Assembly (NCBI GenBank): GCA_947174495.1
Contig: CAMWJC010000032.1
Span: forward strand, 1-35,245
DNA: 35,245 nt
Origin: an uncultured Lachnospiraceae bacterium
GTDB lineage: Bacteria; Bacillota; Clostridia; Lachnospirales; Lachnospiraceae
Direction of reading: 5' to 3'
In this document: in pieces, positions 23,169-31,760 of the stretch
Layout of the letters: each line of letters begins with the position of its first letter
Position numbering within the stretch: position 1 is the first letter of the stretch
Position numbers and translations under genes: made by a program
The notes under the pieces: generated by a model
What the model was told of the DNA's origin: nothing
What the model saw: only the letters and a program-made list of their open reading frames with translations
Databases searched by the model: none

Positions 23169-25001
23169 ATGAAAAAGAATATGAAATCAATTTCTGATAA
23201 TTTCTTTTATCTGTTCCGTGAGCTATATTTATTCAGGAACAGCAGTATTTTACTTCCCTTTTTGGGAAGTATTTCCCAGATTATTTTGTCCTTGATCATT
23301 ATTTGGATTCCCAAGATCATTTTAGACCAGATTGAGAGCAGAGTGGATTTCGGTGATCTGTTTCTGCGGATCATGATAACTGGTACGGCATTATTGATTG
23401 TATCTGCCGTGAATGCAATTGTGCATAACAGCATTGACAGCTGTTCACAGGTATTTCTTTTTACGAGGCTGAAAACAAAGTGGGAAGAAAAAATGATGGA
23501 TCTTGATTATGAGCTGTTTACTTCCCATTTGGGAAAAATCAGTGCGGAAAAGGCAAGATACGCCATCGGCGATCCTAATGATGGCGTTGTCGCTTATATG
23601 CGGATGGTAACGGAGCTGCTGGAATGTCTGGGAGGCTTTTTGACCCTGAGTACGATTATCTTTATTCTCCATCCATTGATCCTTATTTTATTGTTTATCC
23701 TGTTTGGCATAGAGCTGTGGTATGGGGCGCATTCAGAAACACGCAAGCATCTTTTACAGGAGGAAAGGGCTCAGGTAAACCGGAAGCTGAATTATATTGC
23801 TTATAATACGAGAGGGATCAGGGAAGGAAAAGATATCCGCATTTATTCCATGGTTCCGTGGCTTCACAGTATTGCTGATACAGCCTTAACTGATAAAGAT
23901 AAGGTTGAGGAAAGGGCAGCCCGCTATGACCTGGGAAAGATGATGCTTAATGCGGTATTGATCTTTTTGAGGAACGGATGCGCGTATGCTTATTTAGTCT
24001 ATCAATATTTTCATGGCAACATGACGATTGGCGATTTTACCCTTTATTTTTCGGCCATCACCGGTCTGGGATCTTTCTTAAGCAAACTGACCGGAGTGTA
24101 CTCGGGTTTTATGGAAGCTGATCATTATGTTGCAGATTTTTACGAATTTTTGAAATTAAATATGGACAAAAAGAAGGGAAAAAGCAACACCGATATGTTG
24201 CGCAGACCGGTTTCTTTTACATGGGAGAATGTGTCCTTTTCCTATTGGCAGGAGGATGAGCAAGGTCATAATACAGAAATTCCGGTTTTAAAGAATATAA
24301 ATCTTAATATAAAAGCAGGAGAAAAGCTGGCAATTGTAGGAGAAAACGGAGCAGGAAAAACCACCTTTGTAAAGCTCTTATGCGGGTTGCTTCGGTCAAA
24401 GGAAGGACGCATAACAGTGAATGGTGCAGACCTGTTTGATTTTGAACCAGAGGATTATCGTAATCTGTTTTCAGCAGTATTTCAGAAATCCGGTATTTTA
24501 CCGGTAAGCATTCGTGACAATATAGCACTGAATGTTGGTGACGAGGAACCTGATGAGGAAGCAATCTGGAACTGTATCCGGCTTGCAAATTTAGAAGAAA
24601 AGGTGCGTTCCCTGCCAGAGGGCATAAATACGCATTTGGTAAAGTGGATTTCCGAACATGGAACAGAGCTTTCAGGCGGTGAAATGCAGCGGCTGCTTTT
24701 AGCGCGGGCATTGTATAAGGATGCTCCTGTATTGATACTGGACGAACCAACGGCGGCTTTAGACCCAATTGCGGAAAATGAGATCTATCAGGCCTATCAC
24801 AAGTTAACAGAAGGAAAAACATCAATTTTTATATCACACCGACTGGCTTCTACCAGATTTTGTGACCGTATCCTTTTCATGGAGAATGGGGAGATTGCAG
24901 AAATCGGAACGCATGATGAACTGATGGCGCAAAAGGGCAGATATGCTGAAATGTTTAAGGTGCAGAGCAGATACTATACGGATCAGGAGGTGTTTATTTG
25001 A
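23169..25001 (+). CDS. ABC exporter half-transporter, subunit 1 (fused permease-ATPase)
   Basis: A 610-residue half-transporter. The N-terminal transmembrane domain spans about residues 1-325 with six hydrophobic segments. The ATPase has Walker A GENGAGKTT near 390-400, signature LSGGEMQRLLLARA, Walker B with catalytic Glu (VLILDEPTAALDP) and H-loop FISHRLAS, all canonical. It overlaps the next gene by one base (ATGA), so the pair is coupled and probably forms a heterodimeric exporter like BmrCD. The ribosome site is GTGAGG, weak. Expression is behind a leader peptide and two terminators, pointing to an inducible, possibly drug-responsive, pump. The substrate is unknown. Confidence 0.9.
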   Translation: MKKNMKSISDNFFYLFRELYLFRNSSILLPFLGSISQIILSLIIIWIPKIILDQIESRVDFGDLFLRIMITGTALLIVSAVNAIVHNSIDSCSQVFLFTRLKTKWEEKMMDLDYELFTSHLGKISAEKARYAIGDPNDGVVAYMRMVTELLECLGGFLTLSTIIFILHPLILILLFILFGIELWYGAHSETRKHLLQEERAQVNRKLNYIAYNTRGIREGKDIRIYSMVPWLHSIADTALTDKDKVEERAARYDLGKMMLNAVLIFLRNGCAYAYLVYQYFHGNMTIGDFTLYFSAITGLGSFLSKLTGVYSGFMEADHYVADFYEFLKLNMDKKKGKSNTDMLRRPVSFTWENVSFSYWQEDEQGHNTEIPVLKNINLNIKAGEKLAIVGENGAGKTTFVKLLCGLLRSKEGRITVNGADLFDFEPEDYRNLFSAVFQKSGILPVSIRDNIALNVGDEEPDEEAIWNCIRLANLEEKVRSLPEGINTHLVKWISEHGTELSGGEMQRLLLARALYKDAPVLILDEPTAALDPIAENEIYQAYHKLTEGKTSIFISHRLASTRFCDRILFMENGEIAEIGTHDELMAQKGRYAEMFKVQSRYYTDQEVFI

Positions 25002-26905
25002 TGAAAAAGAATGGCAGAACAATAAAAGAAGATATTTTGATCATTATGAGAGGAATCAGAGAATTTAATAAGATATTGCCTACGCAGATGGCATTTCTGG
25101 CTTCAAAAAGTGTAATTGCGGCATTTACTCCTTATATTGCAGTTGTAATGTCTGCCCTGATATTGAATGAGCTGGTTGGAGCACAGAATAAAATAAAATT
25201 ATTGACCTGTGTTTTGGTATCTATAGGAGCTACATTGTTATTATCCGGTATTGGTTATTTTCTGGATTCAAAGATTTCGGTGGGCTATAGCCGCCTGTTT
25301 TCCACCCATGAAATTATTTTGACAGACAAGGCTTATCGGATTCCTTTCTGTTTATTAGAAAATGACAGCACACGCAGCTTAAGAGAGCAGGTATCCGGAA
25401 GTATTTCTCTGTCTGGCGCGGGCATGGCCAGTCTGTATTGGGATGTTGAGGTTGTCGTGAAAAACCTGTGCTCGGCAGCAATCTCATTTGTATTGGGACT
25501 GAACTTTATGAGTCAGGTAATGACAGGCGTAAAGAGCGGAAGGATCAGCGGGAGTGCTGCTGTGGCAGACATGATTCTTTTGGTTATATTGACTGTCGGC
25601 TGCTCTTATTTTACATGTAAAATAGCGTCAAAACGTTTTGATGTCAGCTTTGATATATTTGAACAGGGTGCCAGATACAACAGATACGGGGAGTTTTATA
25701 CCCTGAGTTACCTGCCGGATGAGGATATGGCAATGGATATCAGGATTTTCAAACAAAAGAAATTGATTTTAGAGGAAAGTCAGAAGAAATGCTATCAGCC
25801 TCTGGCACAGGGAAAAGCGAAAGAAATGAGAGCTGCAGGCAGACTTGATGTGTCAAAGGCGGTGTGTGCCGGCATTTGCGGGGCAGCAGTTTATGCAATA
25901 GTGGGATTTTGGGCAACTCGGGAGGTCATTGGAATTGGCAATGTAGTAATGATCTATTCTGCTGTAACAATGCTGATTACTGCGCTCAGTGAACTGGCAC
26001 AGATTATCACTGATCTGAGAAACAATAATGTACATTTGCTGAACTATTTTCAATATATGGATATAGAGGAGGAAAAAATCAAGGCGCAAAAGGAAGAAGC
26101 TGAGATGAAAAAGGAGAAAGAAACCGGGAACAAAATCCTGGCGGGCAGGGAGGATTCATATGAGATTATTTTTGAAAAGGTGAGCTTCCAATATCCGGAA
26201 AGTGAGGTTATGGTGCTGCAGGACATCAATCTGAGAATCGCGACAGGGGAAAAGCTTGCAATTGTGGGAGAGAATGGCTCCGGCAAAACAACTCTGATCA
26301 AGCTGCTTTGCCGCCTGTACAGGCCAACCACAGGTCGAATCTTATTAAATGGGGTAAATATCTGGGAATACCCTTATGAAGAATATATCCATAACATTGC
26401 CACCGTATTTCAGGATTTTTCCTTGTTTGCATTTCCCATCGCAGAAAATGTGGCGGCATCAAAGGAATACGATGAGAAAAAGGTATATGAAGCCCTTTGC
26501 CGGGCAGACCTGCAGAAAAAGATAGATAAGCTGTCAAAAGGAATCAGGCAGGCAATTTCCCATGATTATGAGGAAGATGGAATGGATTTGTCAGGTGGAG
26601 AGGCACAGAAGGCTGCCATTGCCAGAGCAATTTACAAAGCTGCTCCTATAGTGATTCTGGATGAACCTACTGCAGCGTTGGATCCATATGCAGAAAAGGA
26701 AATCTATGAGCAGTTTTTCAAAAACTTAGCGAATGAGACCATGCTTTCTATCAGTCATAGATTGTCTTCCTGTCGGCTGTGTGACAGAATTGTATTACTC
26801 CATGCCGGGCGATTGGTACAACAGGGCAGCCACGAAGAGCTGCTTGGCCAAGTCAATGGAAAATACGCAGAATTATGGGAAATGCAGGCACAATACTATT
26901 GTTAG
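25001..26905 (+). CDS. ABC exporter half-transporter, subunit 2 (fused permease-ATPase)
   Basis: A 634-residue half-transporter starting with ATG at 25001, overlapping the previous stop (ATGA); AGGAGG lies at 24985-24990. A TTG three bases earlier is a weaker start. The transmembrane domain covers about residues 1-340. A Glu/Lys-rich linker (EEEKIKAQKEEAEMKKEKE) precedes the ATPase, with Walker A GENGSGKTT, signature LSGGEAQKAAIARA, Walker B IVILDEPTAALDP and H-loop SISHRLSS. Both nucleotide sites of the pair therefore look catalytically complete, unlike many heterodimers with one degenerate site. It is probably the partner of the 610-residue subunit. Confidence 0.9.
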   Translation: MKKNGRTIKEDILIIMRGIREFNKILPTQMAFLASKSVIAAFTPYIAVVMSALILNELVGAQNKIKLLTCVLVSIGATLLLSGIGYFLDSKISVGYSRLFSTHEIILTDKAYRIPFCLLENDSTRSLREQVSGSISLSGAGMASLYWDVEVVVKNLCSAAISFVLGLNFMSQVMTGVKSGRISGSAAVADMILLVILTVGCSYFTCKIASKRFDVSFDIFEQGARYNRYGEFYTLSYLPDEDMAMDIRIFKQKKLILEESQKKCYQPLAQGKAKEMRAAGRLDVSKAVCAGICGAAVYAIVGFWATREVIGIGNVVMIYSAVTMLITALSELAQIITDLRNNNVHLLNYFQYMDIEEEKIKAQKEEAEMKKEKETGNKILAGREDSYEIIFEKVSFQYPESEVMVLQDINLRIATGEKLAIVGENGSGKTTLIKLLCRLYRPTTGRILLNGVNIWEYPYEEYIHNIATVFQDFSLFAFPIAENVAASKEYDEKKVYEALCRADLQKKIDKLSKGIRQAISHDYEEDGMDLSGGEAQKAAIARAIYKAAPIVILDEPTAALDPYAEKEIYEQFFKNLANETMLSISHRLSSCRLCDRIVLLHAGRLVQQGSHEELLGQVNGKYAELWEMQAQYYC

Positions 26906-26997
26906 AATGGTTGTAGACTTTTGGAAGATAAAGTATAATAGCTATTAAATGATAAAGATTTGTGGAAGATTTAATCAAAATTTGAGGAGGAGCTGTA

Positions 26998-27288
26998 ATG
27001 AAAATTTTTTCTAAAGAAACAGTTTTGGCTTTAAGTGTTATTGCATGTATTTTTCCCTTTATATATATATTCCAACCCTTTCTCGAGAATGCTGAACCAT
27101 ATAATTTCTTGGTTTTTTCTGCTGCTCTCATGGAAGGCTCTATTATCGGTAGTATTTTTGGAATTATTTCACTGATCTGTAATCGAAGGATAAAAAGTAA
27201 AAAAGCATATATCCTGTCACTGGTTCCTATTTTTATACTGGTAATAATTATAATTGCTTGTTTGCTCATTCCAGACAATGGCCCATAG
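26998..27288 (+). CDS. Small membrane protein, unknown
   Basis: A 96-residue protein with three hydrophobic segments at about residues 8-26, 38-60 and 72-91, a short positive loop (CNRRIKSKKAY) and a tail ending IPDNGP. GGAGGAGC precedes the ATG. It follows the ABC exporter by 92 bases and may be part of the same transcript; there is no terminator between. I do not recognise a family. Confidence 0.6.
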   Translation: MKIFSKETVLALSVIACIFPFIYIFQPFLENAEPYNFLVFSAALMEGSIIGSIFGIISLICNRRIKSKKAYILSLVPIFILVIIIIACLLIPDNGP

Positions 27289-27304
27289 CTGGGAGAAAAA
27301 CAGC

Positions 27305-27329
27305 GGACATCACGCTTTGCGAGCTGTCC
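27305..27329. repeat. Dispersed hairpin repeat, copy 3 (reverse orientation)
   Basis: GGACA (27305-27309) pairs with TGTCC (27325-27329). On the minus strand the apex reads GCTCGCAAAGCGTGA, matching the other two copies, while the basal stem is different. Confidence 0.65.
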
Positions 27330-27339
27330 TTATGTTAAT

Positions 27340-27380
27340 AAATGGCAAAACCTTCGTATCAGCACGAGGTTTTGCCATTT
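27340..27380. terminator. Bidirectional terminator between convergent genes
   Basis: AAATGGCAAAACCT (27340-27353) and AGGTTTTGCCATTT (27367-27380) are exact inverted copies. The stem separates the plus-strand ABC region from the minus-strand buk gene. T tracts are short on both sides. Confidence 0.8.
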
Positions 27381-27404
27381 CTATCTGAATCGTTAACAAA
27401 AGCA

Positions 27405-28472
27405 TTAATATTCCATTGCTTTTTCTTCACCATTCATAACACGAAGCGCTCCCTGAGTCAGGGCAAGCAGTTCGTCTTCGCCGGGATATACCGTGAAAGG
27501 TGCAATAAATTCAGCCCTTTCCTTCAGACCGGCAACTACCACTTTATCGTAGGCAATACCGCCGGTAACGATGATCTGGTCTACTTTTCCTTTCAGGACA
27601 CATGCCATGGAACCGATATCCTTTGCAACCTGCATGATGAAAGCTTCTCTGACCTCGGCAGCCTTTGTATCGCCGTCGTTAACCATCTTTTCCACATCAC
27701 GCATATCGTTGGTTCCTACATAGGCATTGAAGCCGCCGTTTCCAACTGCCTTCTTGTAGACTTCCTTTTCGCTGTACTGACCAGAGAAGCACATCTTAAT
27801 CAGCGCGCCGGTAGGTACGGCACCGGCTCTCTCGGGTGAAAATGCGCCATCACCGTCCAGAGCGTTAAACACATCAATGACCCGTCCTTTCTCGTGTGCG
27901 CCGACAGAAACGCCGCCGCCCATATGCACAACGATCAAATTGAAGGAATCATAAGGCTTTCCCTGTTCCTTCGCATAGCGTTTCGCCACTGCCTTTTGGT
28001 TCAGTGCGTGAAATACGCTGGTGCGGGGAAGCTCGGGAACTCCTGAATATCTGGAAATGGGCATCAGCTCATCTACAACAACGGGATCTACAATGTAAGA
28101 GGGAACACCGATGGAATCGCCGATTTCTCTTGCAAGAATGCCGCCTAAGTTAGAAGCGTGCTGCCCCTGTTTTCCAATTTTGAGGTCTTCCAGTAGCGCA
28201 TCGCTTACTGAATAAGTACCGCCGGGAATAGGCTTTAACATACCGCCGCGGCCGACAATAACCTGAAGAGATTTAATGTCGAAATCTTTCTTTTCCAGAA
28301 GATCGAGGATGATCTGCTTACGGAAGTCCTTTTGATCTACGATGGAGGCGTACTGTGCGATCTCTTCTGTAGAATGGCGGAGTGTTTCTTCAAATAAAAG
28401 GGTTTCATCTTCAAAAACACCGATTTTGGTGGAAGTGGAACCGGGATTGATAATCAAACTTTTGATAGCCAT
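27405..28472 (-). CDS. buk: Butyrate kinase
   Basis: A 355-residue acetate/butyrate kinase family enzyme. The N-terminal phosphate motif NPGSTSTK is at residues 9-16. [37 protein letters not shown] and [11 protein letters not shown] are the family motifs. It converts butyryl phosphate and ADP to butyrate and ATP, the final energy-yielding step of butyrate fermentation. It lies 20 bases after ptb on the same strand, a classical operon. Branched-chain acyl substrates are possible. Length is normal. Confidence 0.94.
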   Translation of the reverse strand: MAIKSLIINPGSTSTKIGVFEDETLLFEETLRHSTEEIAQYASIVDQKDFRKQIILDLLEKKDFDIKSLQVIVGRGGMLKPIPGGTYSVSDALLEDLKIGKQGQHASNLGGILAREIGDSIGVPSYIVDPVVVDELMPISRYSGVPELPRTSVFHALNQKAVAKRYAKEQGKPYDSFNLIVVHMGGGVSVGAHEKGRVIDVFNALDGDGAFSPERAGAVPTGALIKMCFSGQYSEKEVYKKAVGNGGFNAYVGTNDMRDVEKMVNDGDTKAAEVREAFIMQVAKDIGSMACVLKGKVDQIIVTGGIAYDKVVVAGLKERAEFIAPFTVYPGEDELLALTQGALRVMNGEEKAMEY

Positions 28473-28492
28473 TTTTATCTTACCTTTCCTTT

Positions 28493-29413
28493 TTAATTTG
28501 CATTTTTGATGCTCTCGGCGATGATTGCGCCAAGGGCAAGGGAGTTAACCTTTACTTCCATAGAGTCTGAACGGGAAGTAAGAATAACGGGAGCTTTGGT
28601 TCCTGTCAGAACATTTCCGTTTACAACATTTGCTGTATGTACCATTGCCTTATAAACAAGATTTCCGGCATGGATGTCCGGGAAAAGAAGAACGTCCGCA
28701 TCACCCTGAATGGCTCTGTCGGTAGCGCCTTTATGCTTTGCTGCTTCGGGATCGATAGCAAGATCCAGGGAAAGAGGACCGTCTACGATACATCCGGGAA
28801 TCTTACCGTCTTTGTTCATCTGTACCAGTTCAGCAGCTTCTACTGTGACAGGCATCTTGGGATTTACTACTTCCACAGCGGCAAGAGGTGCTACCTTGGG
28901 ATTTTCAATACCGCATGCTTTGGTAATTTCCAAAGTATTGTGGATGATATTTACCTTGTCCTCCAAAGTAGGATAGGGAATGAATGCAACATCTGTCAGG
29001 AAGAGAAGGTGATCGATGCCTTCCACGTCAAACACGCACACATGTGATAAGGGCTTGCCGGTACGAAGACCAACTTCCTTGTCAAGAACGCTCTTTAAGA
29101 AACCTTTGGTATCGATCAGCCCTTTCATATACATATCTGCCTTGCCATCATGTACCAGCTTTACAGCAGTAAGGGCGGCTTCGGTAACGTCCTCTACGTT
29201 AATAATTTCGAAATCGCTTAAATCAATATTCAATTCTGCTGCGATTTCCTTAATTTTTGCTTCGTCGCCTACTAAGATAGCGTCAGCAATCTTACGCTCC
29301 TTTGCAGCCTTAACTGCTTCCAGTACTGCGGAGTCCTGTGCGACAGCAACTGCGACCTTTTTCGTGCCGCATTCGCCAACCTTGGCAATTAGATCTGAGA
29401 ATGTCTTGCTCAT
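28493..29413 (-). CDS. ptb: Phosphate butyryltransferase
   Basis: A 306-residue enzyme of the Pta/Ptb family, converting butyryl-CoA and phosphate to butyryl phosphate and CoA. Motifs include [48 protein letters not shown] and [18 protein letters not shown] 29413 was chosen over the upstream 29437 codon because AAAGGA lies 9 bases before it and the family N-terminus (MSKTFSDLI) fits. It is the first gene of the ptb-buk operon, transcribed leftwards. Together with buk it marks the butyrate kinase route rather than the CoA-transferase route. Confidence 0.94.
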   Translation of the reverse strand: MSKTFSDLIAKVGECGTKKVAVAVAQDSAVLEAVKAAKERKIADAILVGDEAKIKEIAAELNIDLSDFEIINVEDVTEAALTAVKLVHDGKADMYMKGLIDTKGFLKSVLDKEVGLRTGKPLSHVCVFDVEGIDHLLFLTDVAFIPYPTLEDKVNIIHNTLEITKACGIENPKVAPLAAVEVVNPKMPVTVEAAELVQMNKDGKIPGCIVDGPLSLDLAIDPEAAKHKGATDRAIQGDADVLLFPDIHAGNLVYKAMVHTANVVNGNVLTGTKAPVILTSRSDSMEVKVNSLALGAIIAESIKNAN

Positions 29414-29456
29414 TTTCTGATATTCCTTTCTGTACATCAGTAAAATATGGTGTCAT

Positions 29457-29482
29457 GTGCCCGCTGTTTATAGCGTTGGCAC
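29457..29482. repeat. Imperfect inverted repeat in the ptb leader
   Basis: GTGCCCGCT and AGCGTTGGCAC pair with a two-base TT bulge, 44 bases upstream of the ptb start on the minus strand. It could be an operator or an mRNA leader hairpin. Confidence 0.4.
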
Positions 29483-29605
29483 TTATTTTTACATCGTTAA
29501 AATAATAACACTGTTGGCGGGAAAATGCAATATTTGGGAGGGGAAGTTTAGAAATAGGGTAAAATAAATGTTGCCAGCAAAAGTGGATTGATTTTAGTAT
29601 TTACA

Positions 29606-29634
29606 TTGATGAGTAACGACAAATGCGTTACAAT
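29606..29634 (+). promoter_or_regulatory. relB promoter with operator in the spacer
   Basis: TTGATG (29606-29611), 17-base spacer, TACAAT (29629-29634). The spacer holds the inverted repeat GTAACG (29613-29618)/CGTTAC (29626-29631), which reaches the -10. This is the usual place for the antitoxin autoregulatory operator. Confidence 0.65.
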
Positions 29635-29657
29635 TTGACCGAAGGAGATGATTTTAT

Positions 29658-29960
29658 ATGGAAAAAACAGCAACCTTAAATTTAAGAATAAATCCAACAG
29701 TAAAAAAACGAGCTGAAGATGTGCTTACACGATTGGGTATCCAGATGTCTACAGCAATAGATATGTATCTCAATCAGATTTCGTTAACAGGAGGAATTCC
29801 TTTTGCAGTAACATTGCCGAAGGCTCCCTCTGTTCTTAATGCAGATTTAATGACAGCAGAGGAAATTCACAAGAAACTGCAAGAGGGATATGATGATATG
29901 CAGGCTGGCAGGGTGCAGGATGCTGTTTCTGCGTTTTCGAAATTTAGGGAGAGTCATTAG
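29658..29960 (+). CDS. RelB/DinJ-family antitoxin
   Basis: A 100-residue protein with the RelB/DinJ ribbon-helix-helix start: TATLNLRINPTVKKRAEDVL, then LGIQMSTAIDMYLNQISLTGGIPF. The C-terminal part (LNADLMTAEEIHKKLQEGYDD) is the toxin-binding segment. AAGGAG precedes the ATG. The operator overlaps the promoter spacer, as in autoregulated type II systems. The partner toxin gene directly downstream is broken, so the antitoxin is orphaned, or may act as a regulator or against a toxin elsewhere. Confidence 0.88.
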   Translation: MEKTATLNLRINPTVKKRAEDVLTRLGIQMSTAIDMYLNQISLTGGIPFAVTLPKAPSVLNADLMTAEEIHKKLQEGYDDMQAGRVQDAVSAFSKFRESH

Positions 29961-29962
29961 GC

Positions 29963-30108
29963 ATGAAGCAATATAAGGTGCAGATCACGGATAAGGCATT
30001 AGCGGATATGGAGGAAATCTATAACTATATAGCGATACAGCTCCAAGCACAAGAAATGCAATAGGACAATATAACCGCGTTGGAGCTTTTTCGAGAAGCA
30101 TTGCATAA
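29963..30108 (+). pseudogene. RelE/ParE-type toxin remnant
   Basis: ATG 29963 lies two bases after the antitoxin stop. The frame reads MKQYKVQITDKALADMEEIY, typical of the RelE/ParE N-terminus, then hits TAG after 33 codons. In the +1-shifted frame the sequence continues with AIGQYNRV, the next family motif, and stops at TAA 30106-30108, giving about half of the usual 90-100 residues. A one-base deletion near 30056 plus 3' truncation explains this. No intact toxin can be made. Confidence 0.8.
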
Positions 30109-30146
30109 TGCATACGATTGAAATCAGTTTCGAGGAGGGCGTTACC

Positions 30147-31415
30147 ATGGGAGGAAAAATTTCGAGAGAAGAAAGAATCTTGGGACTTTCAAGAATCTGG
30201 CGAGATGTGAAATACTGTTTTGCAAGATTTTACGAGGTGACGAGCGACGGGAAGTGGGACGCGCTTTACTGCGAATACCTTCCACTTGTGGCTGAGGCGG
30301 AGGATATGCGCCACTATTACGAGCTTTTGCTGCGCTTTGTGGCGACGCTGAACGACGGGCACACCTATGTCCTTGTTCCTGATGAAATTCGTCCGCCGTA
30401 TAATATTGCGATCGGCACCACTTATATAGACGGAAAGCATATCCTTATAGAAACACCGAAAAAATACAGGGATTTTTTATACGCGGAGATTTTATCCGTA
30501 AACGGCAGGGAGGTTGAGGAGTATCTCGGCGAGGTCCTGTACCCGCTTGCCTGGCATGAAAGCAAAACCTCTCGTTTTTTCTATGGACTTTTGGGGTATG
30601 TTATTGGGTGCACAGAACATGGAATGGTAACGATCGGCACGGACAAGGGTGAATTTTCAGTGGTTGTCGGGGAAGACACGGAAACCGTTAAAAAAAACTT
30701 ATGTGTCACGTTGCCAGAGATAAAGAGGGCAAAGGACGTATATAGTTCAGAAAATCTGGATATCGTGGTCACAGAGGATAACATAGGTATTATCTGGTTT
30801 CATGCCTGCGCAAGTGATGTGAAGGAGAATTTGTATCAAAACGCTGCTCAGCTAAAGGACTGCAGAGGATTTATCATCGATGTTAGAAGAAATTCAGGAG
30901 GCACCGATTATGCCAGCTTGGCGGTAGCATCGCTGTTTTTTAAACATCCCATCACCGAAGGCAGAGATTTTGTACGTCTGATAAATCCATGGGAAGCAGC
31001 ACATGGCGGAGACAGCGAAAGGAAACTGACGGACAACACGACAAAGCCTGATGCCTTTGAGCCGCCCTTCCATACGGACAAACCTGTTGCGGTATTGACG
31101 GGAGGAATTACGGCAAGCGCTGCGGAATCCTTTCTTCTTATGATGAAAAATGATGGCAGGGCTGTATTAATCGGTGAAAGAAGCGCCGGAACAAACGGAA
31201 TGCCGCTGGTTCAATCGCTTCCCGGTGGTGGTAAATATGCGGTGTGCACACAGAAATGCCTGACAGACGATATGGTGGATTATAACAATGTGGGCATTAA
31301 ACCGGATATCGAATGTTATATCACACTAAGAGACTATGAAAATAATTATGACAGAGTGATGGCAGAGGGGTTAAGTTATATTAGGAACCGATGCGAGAAT
31401 TTTTCACAAATCTGA
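30147..31415 (+). CDS. S41 family peptidase (C-terminal processing peptidase-like)
   Basis: A 422-residue protein. A helical N-terminal cap (SRIWRDVKYCFARFYE) is followed by a PDZ-like segment around residues 105-135 (AEILSVNGREVEEYL). The S41 core has GFIIDVRRNSGG, VAVLTGGITASAAESF with the probable nucleophile Ser, and LIGERSAGTNG. The C-terminus has NVGIKPDIECY. No signal peptide is seen, so a cytoplasmic role is likely. ATG 30147 follows GGAGGG and was preferred over 30108, which overlaps the toxin remnant. Physiological substrates are unknown. Confidence 0.85.
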   Translation: MGGKISREERILGLSRIWRDVKYCFARFYEVTSDGKWDALYCEYLPLVAEAEDMRHYYELLLRFVATLNDGHTYVLVPDEIRPPYNIAIGTTYIDGKHILIETPKKYRDFLYAEILSVNGREVEEYLGEVLYPLAWHESKTSRFFYGLLGYVIGCTEHGMVTIGTDKGEFSVVVGEDTETVKKNLCVTLPEIKRAKDVYSSENLDIVVTEDNIGIIWFHACASDVKENLYQNAAQLKDCRGFIIDVRRNSGGTDYASLAVASLFFKHPITEGRDFVRLINPWEAAHGGDSERKLTDNTTKPDAFEPPFHTDKPVAVLTGGITASAAESFLLMMKNDGRAVLIGERSAGTNGMPLVQSLPGGGKYAVCTQKCLTDDMVDYNNVGIKPDIECYITLRDYENNYDRVMAEGLSYIRNRCENFSQI

Positions 31416-31444
31416 AACAAATAAAGTTAATAATAACAAAGAAC

Positions 31445-31600
31445 ATGACGAGTTTGAATGTTAAAAACTATACATGGCGCAGTGATTTAAGTAAAACTGA
31501 AATTTTAAACGAAAAGCAGTTTGTTGAATATACAAAAGAGGGATATACTACCGCATTTACAGTTACCGTTGCAGCACCTGCAATAAATTTGCGTTGTTAG
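31445..31600 (+). pseudogene. SRPBCC-family gene fragment, copy 1
   Basis: A 51-codon fragment. It shares VKNYTWRSDLSKT with copy 2, continues with EILNEKQFVEYTKEGYTTAF typical of the polyketide-cyclase/START-like SRPBCC family, then jumps to a tail reading INLRC and stops. The first 15 or so codons of the family and the C-terminal two thirds are missing. No ribosome site is seen. It is probably not functional. Confidence 0.65.
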
Positions 31601-31615
31601 GGTTGGAAGAAATTC

Positions 31616-31644
31616 TTGCAAATCATGTATAGATATGGTATCTT
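31616..31644 (+). promoter_or_regulatory. Promoter of the DUF3800-associated RNA
   Basis: TTGCAA (31616-31621), 17-base spacer, TATCTT (31639-31644). Predicted +1 near 31651, directly before the first hairpin. Confidence 0.6.
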
Positions 31645-31655
31645 ATGAATAGAAT

Positions 31656-31730
31656 AAAACTGTAACGAGTTACAGTTTTGGTCTGGGCGAAAGCTCTTTG
31701 GACCACCGTAGGCGGGAAGAATTTCCCGCC
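31656..31730 (+). ncRNA. Three-hairpin structured RNA upstream of the DUF3800 gene
   Basis: Hairpin 1 is AAAACTGTAA/TTACAGTTTT with a CGAG loop (31656-31679), perfect over 10 bp. Hairpin 2 (31680-31704) closes with GGTC/GACC and carries an inner GGGC/GCTC stem with a GAAA tetraloop. Hairpin 3 is GGCGGGAA/TTCCCGCC with a GAAT loop (31711-31730). Linkers are one to six bases, so the RNA is compact. DUF3800 genes are known from comparative genomics to be preceded by several conserved RNA motifs (the DUF3800 RNA classes). Which class this belongs to is not determined. The DUF3800 start codon is 30 bases downstream. Confidence 0.7.
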
Positions 31731-31760
31731 ATTTCTATTATTATATAAAGGAAAATAATA

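Noticed and set aside
28637..29420. Plus-strand frames inside ptb
   Set aside because: Antisense shadows of a well-conserved enzyme gene.
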